From: Sphingobacteriales bacterium
GTDB taxonomy: Bacteria; Bacteroidota; Bacteroidia; Chitinophagales; JADIYW01
Length of the DNA stretch: 64,000 nucleotides
Assembly: GCA_016719635.1 (NCBI GenBank)
Contig: JADJYT010000004.1
Coordinates: 335,336-399,335 of the forward strand
Direction: 5' to 3'
Shown here: positions 23,581-33,209 of the stretch, piece by piece
How positions within the stretch are numbered: position 1 is the stretch's first letter
Layout: every line of letters starts with the position of its first letter
Translations under genes and position numbers: made by a program
The notes under the pieces: model-generated
Told to the model about the DNA's origin: nothing
The model's input: only the letters and a program-made list of their open reading frames with translations
Database searches by the model: none

Positions 23581-24348
23581 ATGGCGGTAATAACGTTATT
23601 AACAGACTTTGGAGAAAAAGATTACTATGTAGGCTTATTTAAAGGGGATTTATACTCATCCAGCCCATCAGCCAAGATTGTGGATATCTCACATTCCATA
23701 CCACCTTATGACATTGTAACAGCCGCTTTTTTTCTGAAAAACGTCTATGCGCACTATCCGAAAGGCACGATTCATATCGTGCGCGTGAATGAACAGGGGC
23801 TGGCAAGCCAGAAAATCCTGGCTGCAAAGTACCAGAATTACTATTTCATCGCTCCCGATAACGGAATCCTTACGTTGATTTTTGAGGATAAGCCGGATTT
23901 AATCGTGGAAGTGAATATCAAACAGGTAAAACTGAACACGCTGGAAGAATATTATTGCAGGGTGGTGAAAGAAATTATCTTTAACAACAGCATCGGTTCC
24001 ATTGGCATGGCTATCAACGATTATGTAGAAAAGAAATTTATGACTCCTGCCATACAGCAGGATAAGATTGTGGGTAATGTCATGTATGTCGATAATTTTG
24101 GGAACGCCATTACAAATATCCATATCGGTGAGATTGAACGGTTTGGTGCTGAAAAACAGATGCGTATCAATTATCGCAAATACGATTTTATTGAACAGAT
24201 TGTAACTAATTATTCTGATGTGCCACCAACATACAGCCTGGCACGTTTTAATTCCATCGGATACCTGGAGTTATGCATTAACGGGGGCAGTGCCTCCGAT
24301 TTATTGGGATTGACCACCGGTGATGCCGTGCAAATATTATTTGAATGA
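23581..24348 (+). CDS. DUF62 / SAM hydroxide adenosyltransferase-like protein
   Basis: 255 residues. N-terminal motifs are those of COG1912: ITLLTDFGEKDYYVG, then KIVDISHSIPPYD, and PKGTIHI; FIAPDNGILTLIFE is also typical. Known members hydrolyse S-adenosylmethionine to adenosine and methionine. However, the usual VVDPGVG...R segment is replaced by RVNEQGLASQK and the usual FHGRD segment is not seen, so the conserved Asp-Arg-His set is absent or changed. This fits a divergent Bacteroidota branch whose activity is not established. It overlaps the next gene by 4 bp (ATGA), so they are co-translated. Confidence 0.85.
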   Translation: MAVITLLTDFGEKDYYVGLFKGDLYSSSPSAKIVDISHSIPPYDIVTAAFFLKNVYAHYPKGTIHIVRVNEQGLASQKILAAKYQNYYFIAPDNGILTLIFEDKPDLIVEVNIKQVKLNTLEEYYCRVVKEIIFNNSIGSIGMAINDYVEKKFMTPAIQQDKIVGNVMYVDNFGNAITNIHIGEIERFGAEKQMRINYRKYDFIEQIVTNYSDVPPTYSLARFNSIGYLELCINGGSASDLLGLTTGDAVQILFE

Positions 24349-24641
24349 TAATACGGATTGTGAAATTAACGATGCGCGAAACGGAAGCAGAAACGTTCAA
24401 AATGTATTTTGCTACCGTGTGCGATACCATTCGCCGGCAGAAGGGATGTAACTTGCTGCAGGCATGGCAGGATATCAGCAACCCGGCTGTTTTCTTCACC
24501 TACAGTTTGTGGGATAGTGAAGAAGATCTGAACAACTACCGGGATTCCGCTTTCTTTGCCCAATTCTGGAAGACGGTGAAACAATGGTTTGGAGCAAAAG
24601 CGGAAGTCTGGAGTTTTGATAAGATAGTGGACTTGCCCTGA
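24345..24641 (+). CDS. ABM (antibiotic biosynthesis monooxygenase)-like small protein
   Basis: 98 residues with the dimeric alpha+beta barrel pattern of the ABM superfamily: MIIRIVKLTMRE opening strand, a helix (AETFKMYFATVCDTI), CNLLQAWQDISNPAVFF strand pair with YSLWDSEEDLNNYRDS, and a closing strand EVWSFDKI. Family members act on quinones, haem or reactive carbonyls, or are cofactor-free oxygenases. Overlaps the DUF62 gene by 4 bp and is 39 bp before aroB. Confidence 0.75.
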   Translation: MIIRIVKLTMRETEAETFKMYFATVCDTIRRQKGCNLLQAWQDISNPAVFFTYSLWDSEEDLNNYRDSAFFAQFWKTVKQWFGAKAEVWSFDKIVDLP

Positions 24642-24680
24642 GAATTATAGTAAAGATAAATCGGCATTTAGCAATAAGCA

Positions 24681-25733
24681 ATGGAAACAATTTCTTTAAA
24701 AGAGTACAGTATACAATTTGATGATTCATTGCAGTCATTAGGTGCTTATTTATCGGAGAATAAGTATTCTGCCGTTTTTATACTGGTGGATGAAAATACG
24801 AAAGAGCACTGCCTGCCGCTTTTAAAATCCGTCATTACCGAATTTAATTTAATAGAGACCGAAAGCGGTGAAGAAAATAAAAATCTGCTGGCCTGCGAAA
24901 GTATCTGGCAGCAGCTGATGGAACTAGGAGCAGATAGAAAAGCGGTGGTGGTCAACCTCGGAGGTGGGGTGATTGGAGACATGGGTGGATTTGCTGCCGG
25001 TTGCTACAAGAGGGGGATTGATTTTGTCAATGTACCCACCACCCTTTTATCGCAGGTGGATTCTTCCATCGGCGGCAAACTGGGGATTGATTTTAAATAT
25101 GGGAAAAACCTGATCGGCTTATTCCGGAATCCGATGTTGGTGGTGGTTTCTGCTGCATTCTTTAAGACCTTGCCGAAACGCCAGTTTATTAACGGATGGG
25201 CAGAGATATTCAAACACGCGCTGATTAAAGATAAAGAACAATGGGAGGTTTATAAAACGACCGATATCTCAACATGTGCCATGAATCCGGTTGTATATGC
25301 TTCCTTGCTGATTAAAAAATCCGTGGTGGAAGAAGACCCTTTTGAAAGAGGCTTGCGTAAGATACTCAACTTCGGACACACTATAGGACATGCCATTGAG
25401 ACCTACTCGCTGGAACATGATTCGGACAGTTTACTGCACGGTGAAGCTATTGCCATCGGCATGATTTGCGAAGCTTATTTATCTGTTCAGAAATGCGGAT
25501 TGAAAGAAAATGAATTGAAGGAGATACAAACCCTGCTCATTACTCATTTTCCAAAACGGGCTATAGCAGGTTTTGACAGGGATACATTATTCAAAATCAT
25601 GCAATCGGACAAGAAAAACCAGGGTGATAAGATGCTTTTTGCATTGTTAAATGAAATAGGCAGTTGTGAATATGATGTTGAAGTAACCCATGCGGAAATC
25701 GCCGTTGCGATAGACTATTATATTGCCTCATAG
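24681..25733 (+). CDS. aroB: 3-dehydroquinate synthase
   Basis: Second step of the shikimate pathway (DAHP to 3-dehydroquinate; NAD and divalent metal). 350 residues, usual length. Motifs: NLGGGVIGDMGGFAA (NAD loop), NVPTTLLSQVDSSIGGK, WAEIFKHALIKD and LNFGHTIGHAIE (metal-binding His). Follows the ABM-like gene closely and may share its transcript; convergent with the SDR gene. Confidence 0.96.
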   Translation: METISLKEYSIQFDDSLQSLGAYLSENKYSAVFILVDENTKEHCLPLLKSVITEFNLIETESGEENKNLLACESIWQQLMELGADRKAVVVNLGGGVIGDMGGFAAGCYKRGIDFVNVPTTLLSQVDSSIGGKLGIDFKYGKNLIGLFRNPMLVVVSAAFFKTLPKRQFINGWAEIFKHALIKDKEQWEVYKTTDISTCAMNPVVYASLLIKKSVVEEDPFERGLRKILNFGHTIGHAIETYSLEHDSDSLLHGEAIAIGMICEAYLSVQKCGLKENELKEIQTLLITHFPKRAIAGFDRDTLFKIMQSDKKNQGDKMLFALLNEIGSCEYDVEVTHAEIAVAIDYYIAS

Positions 25734-25758
25734 TCTTTAGTCTTCTTCCTTGCTCCTT

Positions 25759-26442
25759 TTAAATATCTCCCAGTTGCGGACGAATCACTATTTCCTCGAC
25801 AACGGAATTGCCGGATAGCTGCGTGATGGCATAAACTAAATCTGCGATATCCTCCGGCTTGCTGAACCTGTCTTCCGGCAAGTCTGTGTCACCCCAGGAG
25901 TCTGTCAGTGTGGCACCGGGGAGGATGGATGTCACTCTTATATTGTAAGGTTTTAATTCCTCTCTTAATGTTTTGGAGAATCCCAGAAGCGCGAATTTGC
26001 TGATGGAATAACTGCCGCCGTTTTCATACGCCTTGATACTGGCAATCGAACACATATTGAATATGAATCCTGCTTTCTCCGCCATCATTGCCGGCACTAC
26101 TTCCTTCGTCAGGTAATAGGCACTGTATAAATTGGTGGCTATCTGCTGTTCTAAAACTCCGTCCTCTTCTTCGGTGATCTTACCCGGCAGGAAAATACCG
26201 GCATTGTTGATTAAAACATCCACTTTGTTAAAGTGAGACTGAACAAAACGACCAAATCTTCTTACGTCTTCTCTCACAGCCATATCACAGGAAAAGACAG
26301 CGATGGTCGGATGATTCTGCTGAAGTTCTGCTAATTTCTTTTCATTCCGGGAACAAACTAAAACGGAATGGTGGTGAGCGGCAAATTTTTCGGCTATGGC
26401 TTTCCCGATGCCCCTGCTGGCACCTGTGATGACGATGTTCAT
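25759..26442 (-). CDS. SDR-family oxidoreductase
   Basis: 227 residues, classical short-chain dehydrogenase: ITGASRGIGKAIA (cofactor loop TGxxxGxG), LINNAGIF (NNAG), MCSIAS (catalytic Ser) and YSISKFALLG (catalytic YxxxK). Resembles 3-ketoacyl-ACP-reductase-like or sepiapterin-reductase-like members; substrate unknown. Divergent from mlaE. Confidence 0.9.
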   Translation of the reverse strand: MNIVITGASRGIGKAIAEKFAAHHHSVLVCSRNEKKLAELQQNHPTIAVFSCDMAVREDVRRFGRFVQSHFNKVDVLINNAGIFLPGKITEEEDGVLEQQIATNLYSAYYLTKEVVPAMMAEKAGFIFNMCSIASIKAYENGGSYSISKFALLGFSKTLREELKPYNIRVTSILPGATLTDSWGDTDLPEDRFSKPEDIADLVYAITQLSGNSVVEEIVIRPQLGDI

Positions 26443-26544
26443 ACTATAAAATTATAAATTCTTTTGTCTTTTGACTCATTACCTGTTACTTATTACTAAA
26501 AATACATTATTTTTACCCACTTTATAAGAAAACCAAAACAGCAA

Positions 26545-27309
26545 ATGGCAGAATACGTACACGATACCGGAGGCCCCATTTTCCATATTGGAAGATATGT
26601 CCTCATGATTAGACGTTGTTTTGTGAAGCCGGAACGTTTTTCCATGTATTGGAAAGAAACGCTTCGCCAGATGGTCAATATTGGTGTTGGTTCCCTGGTG
26701 ATAATCCTTCTGATTTCCTTTTTTATAGGGGCGGTTTCTGCGGTTCAGTTTGCTTATAACCTGTCCAGTTCCATGGTGCCGATGTATTATGTCGGGTATG
26801 TTGTTAAGGAATCCCTGATTTTGGAATTGGCGCCTACCATCTCCTGTCTGGTGCTGGCTGGTAAGGTGGGATCTAATTTATCTTCCGAGCTGGGCACCAT
26901 GCGTCTGACAGAACAGATTGACGCTCTGGAGATAATGGGGGTGAATACCTTTTCCTATCTGATAGGGCCTAAATTAATGGCAGCCATCACAATGGTTCCG
27001 ATATTGGTGGTTATATCTGCCGGCACTGGTATCTATGGCGGTTTGCTGGCAGGTTCATTGACGGGATATGTGTCTTCTACGGATTTTATACAAGGGGTAT
27101 TGATGAACTTTATTCCAAAAAACGTTTATATCATGCTGACAAAAGCAGCAGTCTTCGGGTTTATCCTGACATCAATTTCCTGTTATCAGGGATTTTATGC
27201 ACACGGAAGCTCCATAGAAATCGGAAAGGCAAGCACCCGTGCAGTGGTTTTAAGCAGTATTATGGTATTGTTTGCTGACCTTATTTTAGCATGGCTATTA
27301 TTAAACTAA
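26545..27309 (+). CDS. mlaE: MlaE-type ABC transporter permease
   Basis: 254 residues, five to six membrane segments (for example SLVIILLISFFIGAVSAVQF). Contains LILELAPTISCLVLAGKVGS and SELGTMRLTEQIDALEIMGV, the permease signature of the MlaE/YrbE family, which moves phospholipids between inner and outer membrane (or other lipids). The ATPase gene follows 15 bp later. The substrate-binding MlaD-like (MCE) protein is not in this window. Confidence 0.93.
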   Translation: MAEYVHDTGGPIFHIGRYVLMIRRCFVKPERFSMYWKETLRQMVNIGVGSLVIILLISFFIGAVSAVQFAYNLSSSMVPMYYVGYVVKESLILELAPTISCLVLAGKVGSNLSSELGTMRLTEQIDALEIMGVNTFSYLIGPKLMAAITMVPILVVISAGTGIYGGLLAGSLTGYVSSTDFIQGVLMNFIPKNVYIMLTKAAVFGFILTSISCYQGFYAHGSSIEIGKASTRAVVLSSIMVLFADLILAWLLLN

Positions 27310-27324
27310 CAGATACTACGAAGG

Positions 27325-28110
27325 ATGATAGAAATTAAAGATGTTACAAAAAAATTCGGTGAACAGGTCGTGCTGAACGGAATTACATCTTTTTTTGAAG
27401 GAGGGAAAAATAACCTGATTATCGGAAAGAGCGGATCAGGTAAAACGGTGTTGTTGAAATGTATAGTAGGGTTACTTACACCTACCGACGGACATATCCT
27501 ATTTGACGGGAAGGATTATGTGGCGATGGGAATTGACGATAAAAATGAGATTCGCAGGGAAGTGGGTATGTTGTTTCAGGGAGGTGCCCTGTTTGATTCA
27601 CTTACAGTGGAGGAGAATGTAAGATTCCCGCTGGATATGTTTACCAAGATGCCGATGTCTGATAAAAATGAACGGGTCAATGAGGTGTTGAAAAGGGTGA
27701 ATCTGGTAAATGCCAATCATAAATTTCCTTCCCAGCTTTCCGGTGGTATGCAAAAACGTACCGGTATCGCCCGTGCCATCGTGATGAACCCGAAATATTT
27801 GTTTTGCGATGAACCCAATTCCGGCTTGGACCCGCAGACCTCCATAGTGATTGATGAACTGATCATGGAGATTACGGAAGAGTATAACATCACCACCATC
27901 ACCAATACACACGATATGAACAGTGTGATTACAAACGGAGATAAGATAATATTTCTGCATCAGGGCAACAAGCATTGGGAAGGTACCAAAGAGACATTGT
28001 TTGAAGCGGACAATCAGGAATTGATTGATTTTATATTTGCATCCGATTTCTTAAAGGAGGCCCGCGATGTACGCTTGAATAAATTAAAAAGTAAACTTAA
28101 ACAGCAGTGA
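27325..28110 (+). CDS. mlaF: MlaF-type ABC transporter ATP-binding protein
   Basis: 261 residues: GKSGSGKTVLLK (Walker A), LFQGGALFDSLTV (Q-loop), LSGGMQKRTGIARAI (signature) and LFCDEPNSGLDPQT (Walker B), TNTHDMN (H-loop). Partner of the permease upstream in lipid transport across the envelope. sucD follows after 31 bp. Confidence 0.94.
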   Translation: MIEIKDVTKKFGEQVVLNGITSFFEGGKNNLIIGKSGSGKTVLLKCIVGLLTPTDGHILFDGKDYVAMGIDDKNEIRREVGMLFQGGALFDSLTVEENVRFPLDMFTKMPMSDKNERVNEVLKRVNLVNANHKFPSQLSGGMQKRTGIARAIVMNPKYLFCDEPNSGLDPQTSIVIDELIMEITEEYNITTITNTHDMNSVITNGDKIIFLHQGNKHWEGTKETLFEADNQELIDFIFASDFLKEARDVRLNKLKSKLKQQ

Positions 28111-28141
28111 TATTTTGTCACTTCAAAACAGCCAATTAAAG

Positions 28142-29017
28142 ATGAGCATCTTAGTCAACAAAAACTCTAAAGTCATAGTTCAAGGTTTTACAGGTAAGGA
28201 AGGAACATTTCACGCAACACAGATGATAGGATACGGCACCAATGTGGTAGGTGGCGTAACGCCGGGCAAGGAAGGTACATCCCATCTGGAAAAGCCTGTT
28301 TTTAATACGGTAGAAAATGCGGTGAAAGCCACAGGCGCGGATGTATCTATCATTTTTGTACCGCCTGCCTTTGCTGCGGATGCCATTATGGAAGCGGCGG
28401 ATGCAGGTATAAAAATTATTGTAACAATTACAGAAGGCATTCCGGTACAGGATATGATAAAAGCGAAGAAGTATGTTACATCCAAAGGTGCAAGGATGAT
28501 AGGGCCGAACTGTCCTGGAATCATCACCCCGGAAGAATGTAAGCTGGGTATCATGCCCGGGTTTGTATTTAAAAAAGGGAGAATCGGTATCGTATCCAAA
28601 TCCGGAACACTGACCTACGAGGCGGCAGACCAGGTGGTAAAGGCGGGTTATGGCATTTCAACAGCAATAGGAATCGGCGGAGATCCGATTATCGGCATAT
28701 CCTCCAAAGAAGCCGTAGAACTCTTTATGGACGATCCGGAAACGGAGGCTATTGTCATGATAGGCGAGATAGGCGGTACCATGGAAGTGGATGCTGCTTA
28801 TTGGGTAAAAGAGAATATGAAAAAACCTGTAATAGGTTTTATCGCCGGACAAACGGCTCCCAAAGGAAGACGTATGGGGCATGCGGGTGCCATTGTAGGC
28901 GGAGCAAATGATACGGCTGCCGCAAAAATGGCCATTATGAAAGAATGCGGCATTCATGTAGTGGATTCACCGGCATTTATAGGTAAAATGGTGGCTGATG
29001 TACTGAATAAGCAGTAA
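28142..29017 (+). CDS. sucD: Succinyl-CoA ligase (ADP-forming) subunit alpha
   Basis: TCA cycle enzyme subunit; 291 residues from ATG 28142 (MSILVNKNSKV). An upstream in-frame TTG (28115) would add nine residues not typical of the family. Motifs: QGFTGKEGTFH (CoA-binding), GPNCPGIITP, SKSGTLTYE, and the phosphohistidine loop GHAGAIVGG. sucC is not adjacent, as is common in Bacteroidota. Confidence 0.96.
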   Translation: MSILVNKNSKVIVQGFTGKEGTFHATQMIGYGTNVVGGVTPGKEGTSHLEKPVFNTVENAVKATGADVSIIFVPPAFAADAIMEAADAGIKIIVTITEGIPVQDMIKAKKYVTSKGARMIGPNCPGIITPEECKLGIMPGFVFKKGRIGIVSKSGTLTYEAADQVVKAGYGISTAIGIGGDPIIGISSKEAVELFMDDPETEAIVMIGEIGGTMEVDAAYWVKENMKKPVIGFIAGQTAPKGRRMGHAGAIVGGANDTAAAKMAIMKECGIHVVDSPAFIGKMVADVLNKQ

Positions 29018-29192
29018 CAGAACTTGTGCCATAAGGTTTCATACTTCATGCATTCATCCTTAATAACATCTTCTATTTGCATTATTCCTGAAAAATCAGG
29101 ATACTTGCAGGATAGACGTCGGTTGTAAATTGATTCAATAGGTTATTCTGTTTTTAATTTTTTTACAACTTCCGTTTCTTGACGCAAATTTC

Positions 29193-31289
29193 ATGACTTT
29201 CATCTCTTCATATCCCTGGTGGTTTCTGCTTTTCTGTATGGCAACCGGAATCCTGTTTGCCTATCTGCTGTATGGAAGGAGGTCGTATGTTTTTCATGAA
29301 AAAGAACACAAAGGATGGAGATATGGATTAGCCTTTATTCGTTTCTTATCAACTGCGCTGATTGCTTTTTTATTATTGTCATTATTGATTAAGCATAAAA
29401 AAACCGAAGAAGAAAAACCGGTTATAATTGTGTTACAGGATAACTCCTCTTCGTTGAGTGTGTCCTTTGGCGGCTTTCCGAAAGACCAGTATAAAAAGGC
29501 TTTGGGCGCTCTTCAGTATAAGATAAAAGAAAAATTTGAGCTGATATCCTACAGTTTCGGCAACACGCTTTCCGTTTACCAAACCCCGGATTTTTCGGAA
29601 AAGGAAACGGATATCTCCAATGCGCTGGAGGAGGTATTCACCCGTCATGGTTCACAGAATATTGGAGCAATTGTTTTGGCATCAGATGGTATTTTCAATA
29701 AAGGGAATTCACCGTTGTACATTAAAAATGCATTGGCCGTTCCTGTCTATACTATCGCATTAGGAGACACTGCCATTAAGAAGGATGCGATGATAAAAAG
29801 TGTCCGTTATCCTGAGATCGTATACCTCGGGGACCAGTTTACCATCAATGTCCAGATTGAAGCCAATCATCTGAAAGGTCAAAATACGACGCTGGAAATT
29901 ACTGCTCCGGATGGAAAAGTGATTCTGAATAAAGTCATTCAAGTAACGGAAGACCGGTTTACGTATCAGACGGATGCGATAGCAGATGCCCCCAGACCCG
30001 GAGTACAGCAGTACAAGGTAAAGCTAAGAACCCTGGCAGGAGAGGCTATTGCCGAGAATAATTATGATCTTGCCTATGTGGAAGTATTGGATGGAAGACA
30101 AAAGGTGCTGATGCTTTATGATGCGCCCCATCCGGATGTCAAGGCTTTTAAAAATGCCATTGAACAGAATAAAAATTACGAATTTGAACAGGCGGATATC
30201 AAGATTTTTAAGGGCAATTACAAAAAGGCGGATTTGCTGATATTGTACGGATTACCATCACTAAATACGACCGGTTCCCTGCCCTTGATTCAGGAAATGA
30301 TGGGTTCCGGAAAACCGTTGTTGTTGGTGTTGTCAGCCGCAACGAATGTTGCACAATTCAATACCCTTCAGAATATCCTGCAAATCACAGGCACCTCTCA
30401 GAATGGAAATGATGTCTATCCGGTTTACCAGCCGTCGTTCTCCAAATTCACCACAAATGAAAATACGATAAAGGGTATACAGTCGTTGCCTCCTTTGCTG
30501 GCGCCTTATGGGAAATATCTGGCTGCGACGACGTCAGATATTTTCTTGAAGCAGCAGATTGGGAACGTACCGACTAATAATCCGCTGATTCTGATGAACG
30601 AAGTGAACGGTAAAAAGACCGGTATCATCTGCGGCGAAGGTATCTGGCGCTGGCGTATGAATGAATTCCTGCAAAACAATAATTTTGATGCCACCGATGA
30701 AATTATAAATAAATGTGTGCAGTATCTTACCGTAAAGGCGGATAAAAGAAGGTTCAGGGTGCATACACCCAAAAATATTTACAATGCCAATGAATCCATA
30801 CAGCTGGATGCGGAGTTGTATAACGAAACCTATGAACTGGTGAATGATGTGGATGCTTCCTGTGTGGTCAAAGGGGATAATGGTAAAGAATATCCGTTTG
30901 TATTTGACAAAACGATCAATGCATACTTCCTGAATGCCGGCGTACTTCCGGTAGGAAATTATATGGCCAATGCTAAAGCCACCTACAAGGGGAATACCAA
31001 TACGGCTGTCTGCAGTTTCTCTGTCCGTCCTGTCTTGATAGAGACTTTATATACTCAGGCCAATCATTCCCTGCTGCGTGTTTTATCGGTACAAAGCGGA
31101 GGGAAATTATATTATCCCAATACCATGCAGTCAATAGCAGATGATTTGGAAAAAAACAATCAGGTTAAGTCCATATTATACGATACGTTTTCAACCCGTC
31201 CGCTGATAGATATAAAATGGATTTTCGGACTTATCCTGCTTTTGTTGATAAGTGAATGGTTTATTCGTAAATACAATGGAAATATTTGA
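29193..31289 (+). CDS. Membrane-anchored vWA-like protein, function unknown
   Basis: 698 residues. Two N-terminal membrane segments (about 8-26 and 45-65), a periplasmic part, and one C-terminal segment (about 672-690, IFGLILLLLISEWF). Residues about 75-190 look like a von Willebrand A domain: VIIVLQDNSSSL gives a MIDAS-type DxSxS, and IGAIVLASDGIFN and YTIALGD follow. The rest contains a glutamine-amidotransferase-like Rossmann segment (VLMLYDAPHPDVKAFKNAIE) and a beta-rich module. Similar Bacteroidota proteins of this build are common but uncharacterised. Confidence 0.75.
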   Translation: MTFISSYPWWFLLFCMATGILFAYLLYGRRSYVFHEKEHKGWRYGLAFIRFLSTALIAFLLLSLLIKHKKTEEEKPVIIVLQDNSSSLSVSFGGFPKDQYKKALGALQYKIKEKFELISYSFGNTLSVYQTPDFSEKETDISNALEEVFTRHGSQNIGAIVLASDGIFNKGNSPLYIKNALAVPVYTIALGDTAIKKDAMIKSVRYPEIVYLGDQFTINVQIEANHLKGQNTTLEITAPDGKVILNKVIQVTEDRFTYQTDAIADAPRPGVQQYKVKLRTLAGEAIAENNYDLAYVEVLDGRQKVLMLYDAPHPDVKAFKNAIEQNKNYEFEQADIKIFKGNYKKADLLILYGLPSLNTTGSLPLIQEMMGSGKPLLLVLSAATNVAQFNTLQNILQITGTSQNGNDVYPVYQPSFSKFTTNENTIKGIQSLPPLLAPYGKYLAATTSDIFLKQQIGNVPTNNPLILMNEVNGKKTGIICGEGIWRWRMNEFLQNNNFDATDEIINKCVQYLTVKADKRRFRVHTPKNIYNANESIQLDAELYNETYELVNDVDASCVVKGDNGKEYPFVFDKTINAYFLNAGVLPVGNYMANAKATYKGNTNTAVCSFSVRPVLIETLYTQANHSLLRVLSVQSGGKLYYPNTMQSIADDLEKNNQVKSILYDTFSTRPLIDIKWIFGLILLLLISEWFIRKYNGNI

Positions 31290-31297
31290 TATTTTTG
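31290..31297 (+). promoter_or_regulatory. Candidate -7 element for the 31322 barrel gene
   Basis: TATTTTTG (TAnnTTTG) 25 bp before the ATG at 31322 and directly after the stop of the vWA-like gene. No clear TTTG partner upstream. Confidence 0.35.
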
Positions 31298-31321
31298 CGT
31301 AACCGATAAAATAGATTTTTC

Positions 31322-31933
31322 ATGAAAAATGCCATCAAAATAGTTCTCTTACTTTTTCTGATTACTTCGCTGAATGCTGCAAAGGCCGTTGAAAAGGGAG
31401 ATTTTCACGTGATTCTAGCCGCCAATCTTGGGCATCACAGTTTTATACCTATTTATGATCTGGAAGCACCCAATGCAAATACTGGGAAACTAGAAAAATT
31501 GGGCTTTATACCCGGTTTTACATTAAATATGGATTATGCTGCCAGCCCTTACTTCAGTATAGGCGGTTGGTTTACGTTTTCCGGCAGGACCTATACCCGT
31601 GATTCGCTGAGTGTCTTTAAGGATTTTAAGTACAGAAGTTTCGGATTGGGAGTGCGTGGCGTATTCCATTTGTATCAACTGATTTCCGAGAAAGGAAATA
31701 CCAAGCTGGACCCGGAAAAATTCGATGTGTATATTCCACTGTCAGTAGGTGGGGGATTTCGCATGAAAAGTAAAGGAACGACCGTTCCTGAATATCAGAA
31801 ATTCAAAGGTGGTGCCATTGTCGGAACAGGATTGGGGATGTCCTATTTTTTTGTGGAACATATCGGGGCCAATATTGAAGCGGGCTATTGTGAAGGTTCT
31901 TATGCCAAAATTGGTCTGGCCTTTAAATTTTAA
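31322..31933 (+). CDS. Outer-membrane beta-barrel-like protein
   Basis: 203 residues with a signal peptide (MKNAIKIVLLLFLITSLNAA). Strand-like segments with alternating aromatic residues (DYAASPYFSIGGWFTFSG, SFGLGVRGVFHLYQL, GGGFRMKS, GLGMSYFFVEHIGANIEAGY) and a C-terminal FKF. Typical small Bacteroidota barrel; role unknown. A terminator follows. Confidence 0.65.
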   Translation: MKNAIKIVLLLFLITSLNAAKAVEKGDFHVILAANLGHHSFIPIYDLEAPNANTGKLEKLGFIPGFTLNMDYAASPYFSIGGWFTFSGRTYTRDSLSVFKDFKYRSFGLGVRGVFHLYQLISEKGNTKLDPEKFDVYIPLSVGGGFRMKSKGTTVPEYQKFKGGAIVGTGLGMSYFFVEHIGANIEAGYCEGSYAKIGLAFKF

Positions 31934-31957
31934 GGAATTATCAGCAGTTTGATATTC

Positions 31958-31986
31958 AAGGGCAACGCATAGTGTTGCCCTTTTTT
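31958..31986 (+). terminator. Rho-independent terminator
   Basis: Arms AAGGGCAAC / GTTGCCCTT, seven-base loop, then T-run. 25 bp after the stop of the barrel gene. Confidence 0.85.
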
Positions 31987-32039
31987 GCTTTTGATTAAAA
32001 ATTCTTGCTGCGGACTGCCTACTACTCATTACTAATTCG

Positions 32040-32047
32040 TACCTTTG
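32040..32047 (+). promoter_or_regulatory. Candidate -7 element of mdh
   Basis: TACCTTTG (TAnnTTTG), 40 bp before the mdh ATG and just after a terminator, where a new promoter is expected. Confidence 0.45.
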
Positions 32048-32086
32048 CCCCGAATTTTTTAAATCTTTAATCCAAAATAAAATCAC

Positions 32087-33016
32087 ATGAAAGTTACCGT
32101 TGTAGGTGCAGGAGCAGTGGGTGCCACCGTTGCTGACAACATTGCACGTAAAGAATTATGCCACGAGCTGGTATTGTTAGACATCAAAGAAGGTTTGGCG
32201 GAAGGCAAGGCCATGGATATGATGCAGACTTCTTCACTTTTGGGATTTGATACTAAAATAACAGGTTCTACGAATGATTATTCCAAGACTGCCGGAAGCG
32301 ACGTGGTGGTGATCACTTCAGGAATTCCACGCAAACCGGGTATGACACGTGAGGAATTAATCGGTACCAACGCCGGAATCGTTAAGGGTGTGGCGGAAAA
32401 TATCTTAAAACATTCTCCGGATGCCATTCTGGTTATTATTTCTAACCCGATGGATACGATGACCTATCTTGCATTAAAAGCAACGGGTATCCCTAAGAAC
32501 CGAGTTATCGGTATGGGCGGTGCCTTAGACAGTTCCCGCTTCAAATTCTATTTGTCGCAGGCGTTGGGTTGTTCTCAGAATGATTTGAATGCTGTTGTTA
32601 TTGGCGGACACGGAGATACCACGATGATACCTTTAACACGACTGGCAACGCTGAACTCCAATCCGGTTTCCAATTTACTGGATGCAGATAGCTTGAAAAA
32701 GGTAGCTGCTGATACCATGGTTGGAGGTGCAACACTGACAGGTTTAATCGGTACTTCCGCATGGTATGCTCCGGGAGCAGCAGGTATGGCGGTGGTGGAG
32801 GCCATATTGCGTGATGAGAAGAAAGTCATTACATCCTGTGTTTACCTCGAGGGTGAATACGGTCAGTCTGACATTTGCATGGGTGTTCCGGTCGTAATCG
32901 GCAAGAGCGGATGGGAAAAAATCATCGACTACAGACTGAATGACGACGAACAGGCAGCTTTCAATAAAAGTGCCGATGCGGTAAGGGCGATGAACGACGT
33001 TCTAAAAACGCTGTAA
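32087..33016 (+). CDS. mdh: Malate dehydrogenase
   Basis: 309 residues, the LDH-like bacterial malate dehydrogenase. Motifs: VGAGAVGATVADNIA (NAD loop), LLDIKEG (acidic residue choosing NAD), SGIPRKPGMTRE (catalytic Arg loop), SNPMDTMTY, and GGHGDTTMIPL with the catalytic His. It has its own terminator at 33122 and probable promoter, so it is a single-gene unit. Confidence 0.97.
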   Translation: MKVTVVGAGAVGATVADNIARKELCHELVLLDIKEGLAEGKAMDMMQTSSLLGFDTKITGSTNDYSKTAGSDVVVITSGIPRKPGMTREELIGTNAGIVKGVAENILKHSPDAILVIISNPMDTMTYLALKATGIPKNRVIGMGGALDSSRFKFYLSQALGCSQNDLNAVVIGGHGDTTMIPLTRLATLNSNPVSNLLDADSLKKVAADTMVGGATLTGLIGTSAWYAPGAAGMAVVEAILRDEKKVITSCVYLEGEYGQSDICMGVPVVIGKSGWEKIIDYRLNDDEQAAFNKSADAVRAMNDVLKTL

Positions 33017-33121
33017 TATTAAATTTTAGGGGTGTTGATAAAAATAACACCCCCCAGATAAAAGATGAAATTCCCCTGTGATAGCTGATTTATATCAATT
33101 ATTATAATGTGAATATCCGAT

Positions 33122-33150
33122 AAAAAGGGCACTCATTGAGTGCCCTTTTT
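33122..33150 (+). terminator. Rho-independent terminator of mdh
   Basis: 13-bp arms AAAAAGGGCACTC / GAGTGCCCTTTTT around a three-base loop; the A and T ends make it usable on both strands, though only mdh runs into it. Confidence 0.85.
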
Positions 33151-33209
33151 ATTTCTTCCGGTTGATTTGTTTGCAGATTATACATATCTTTCCCAAAAAA
33201 TACATAATT

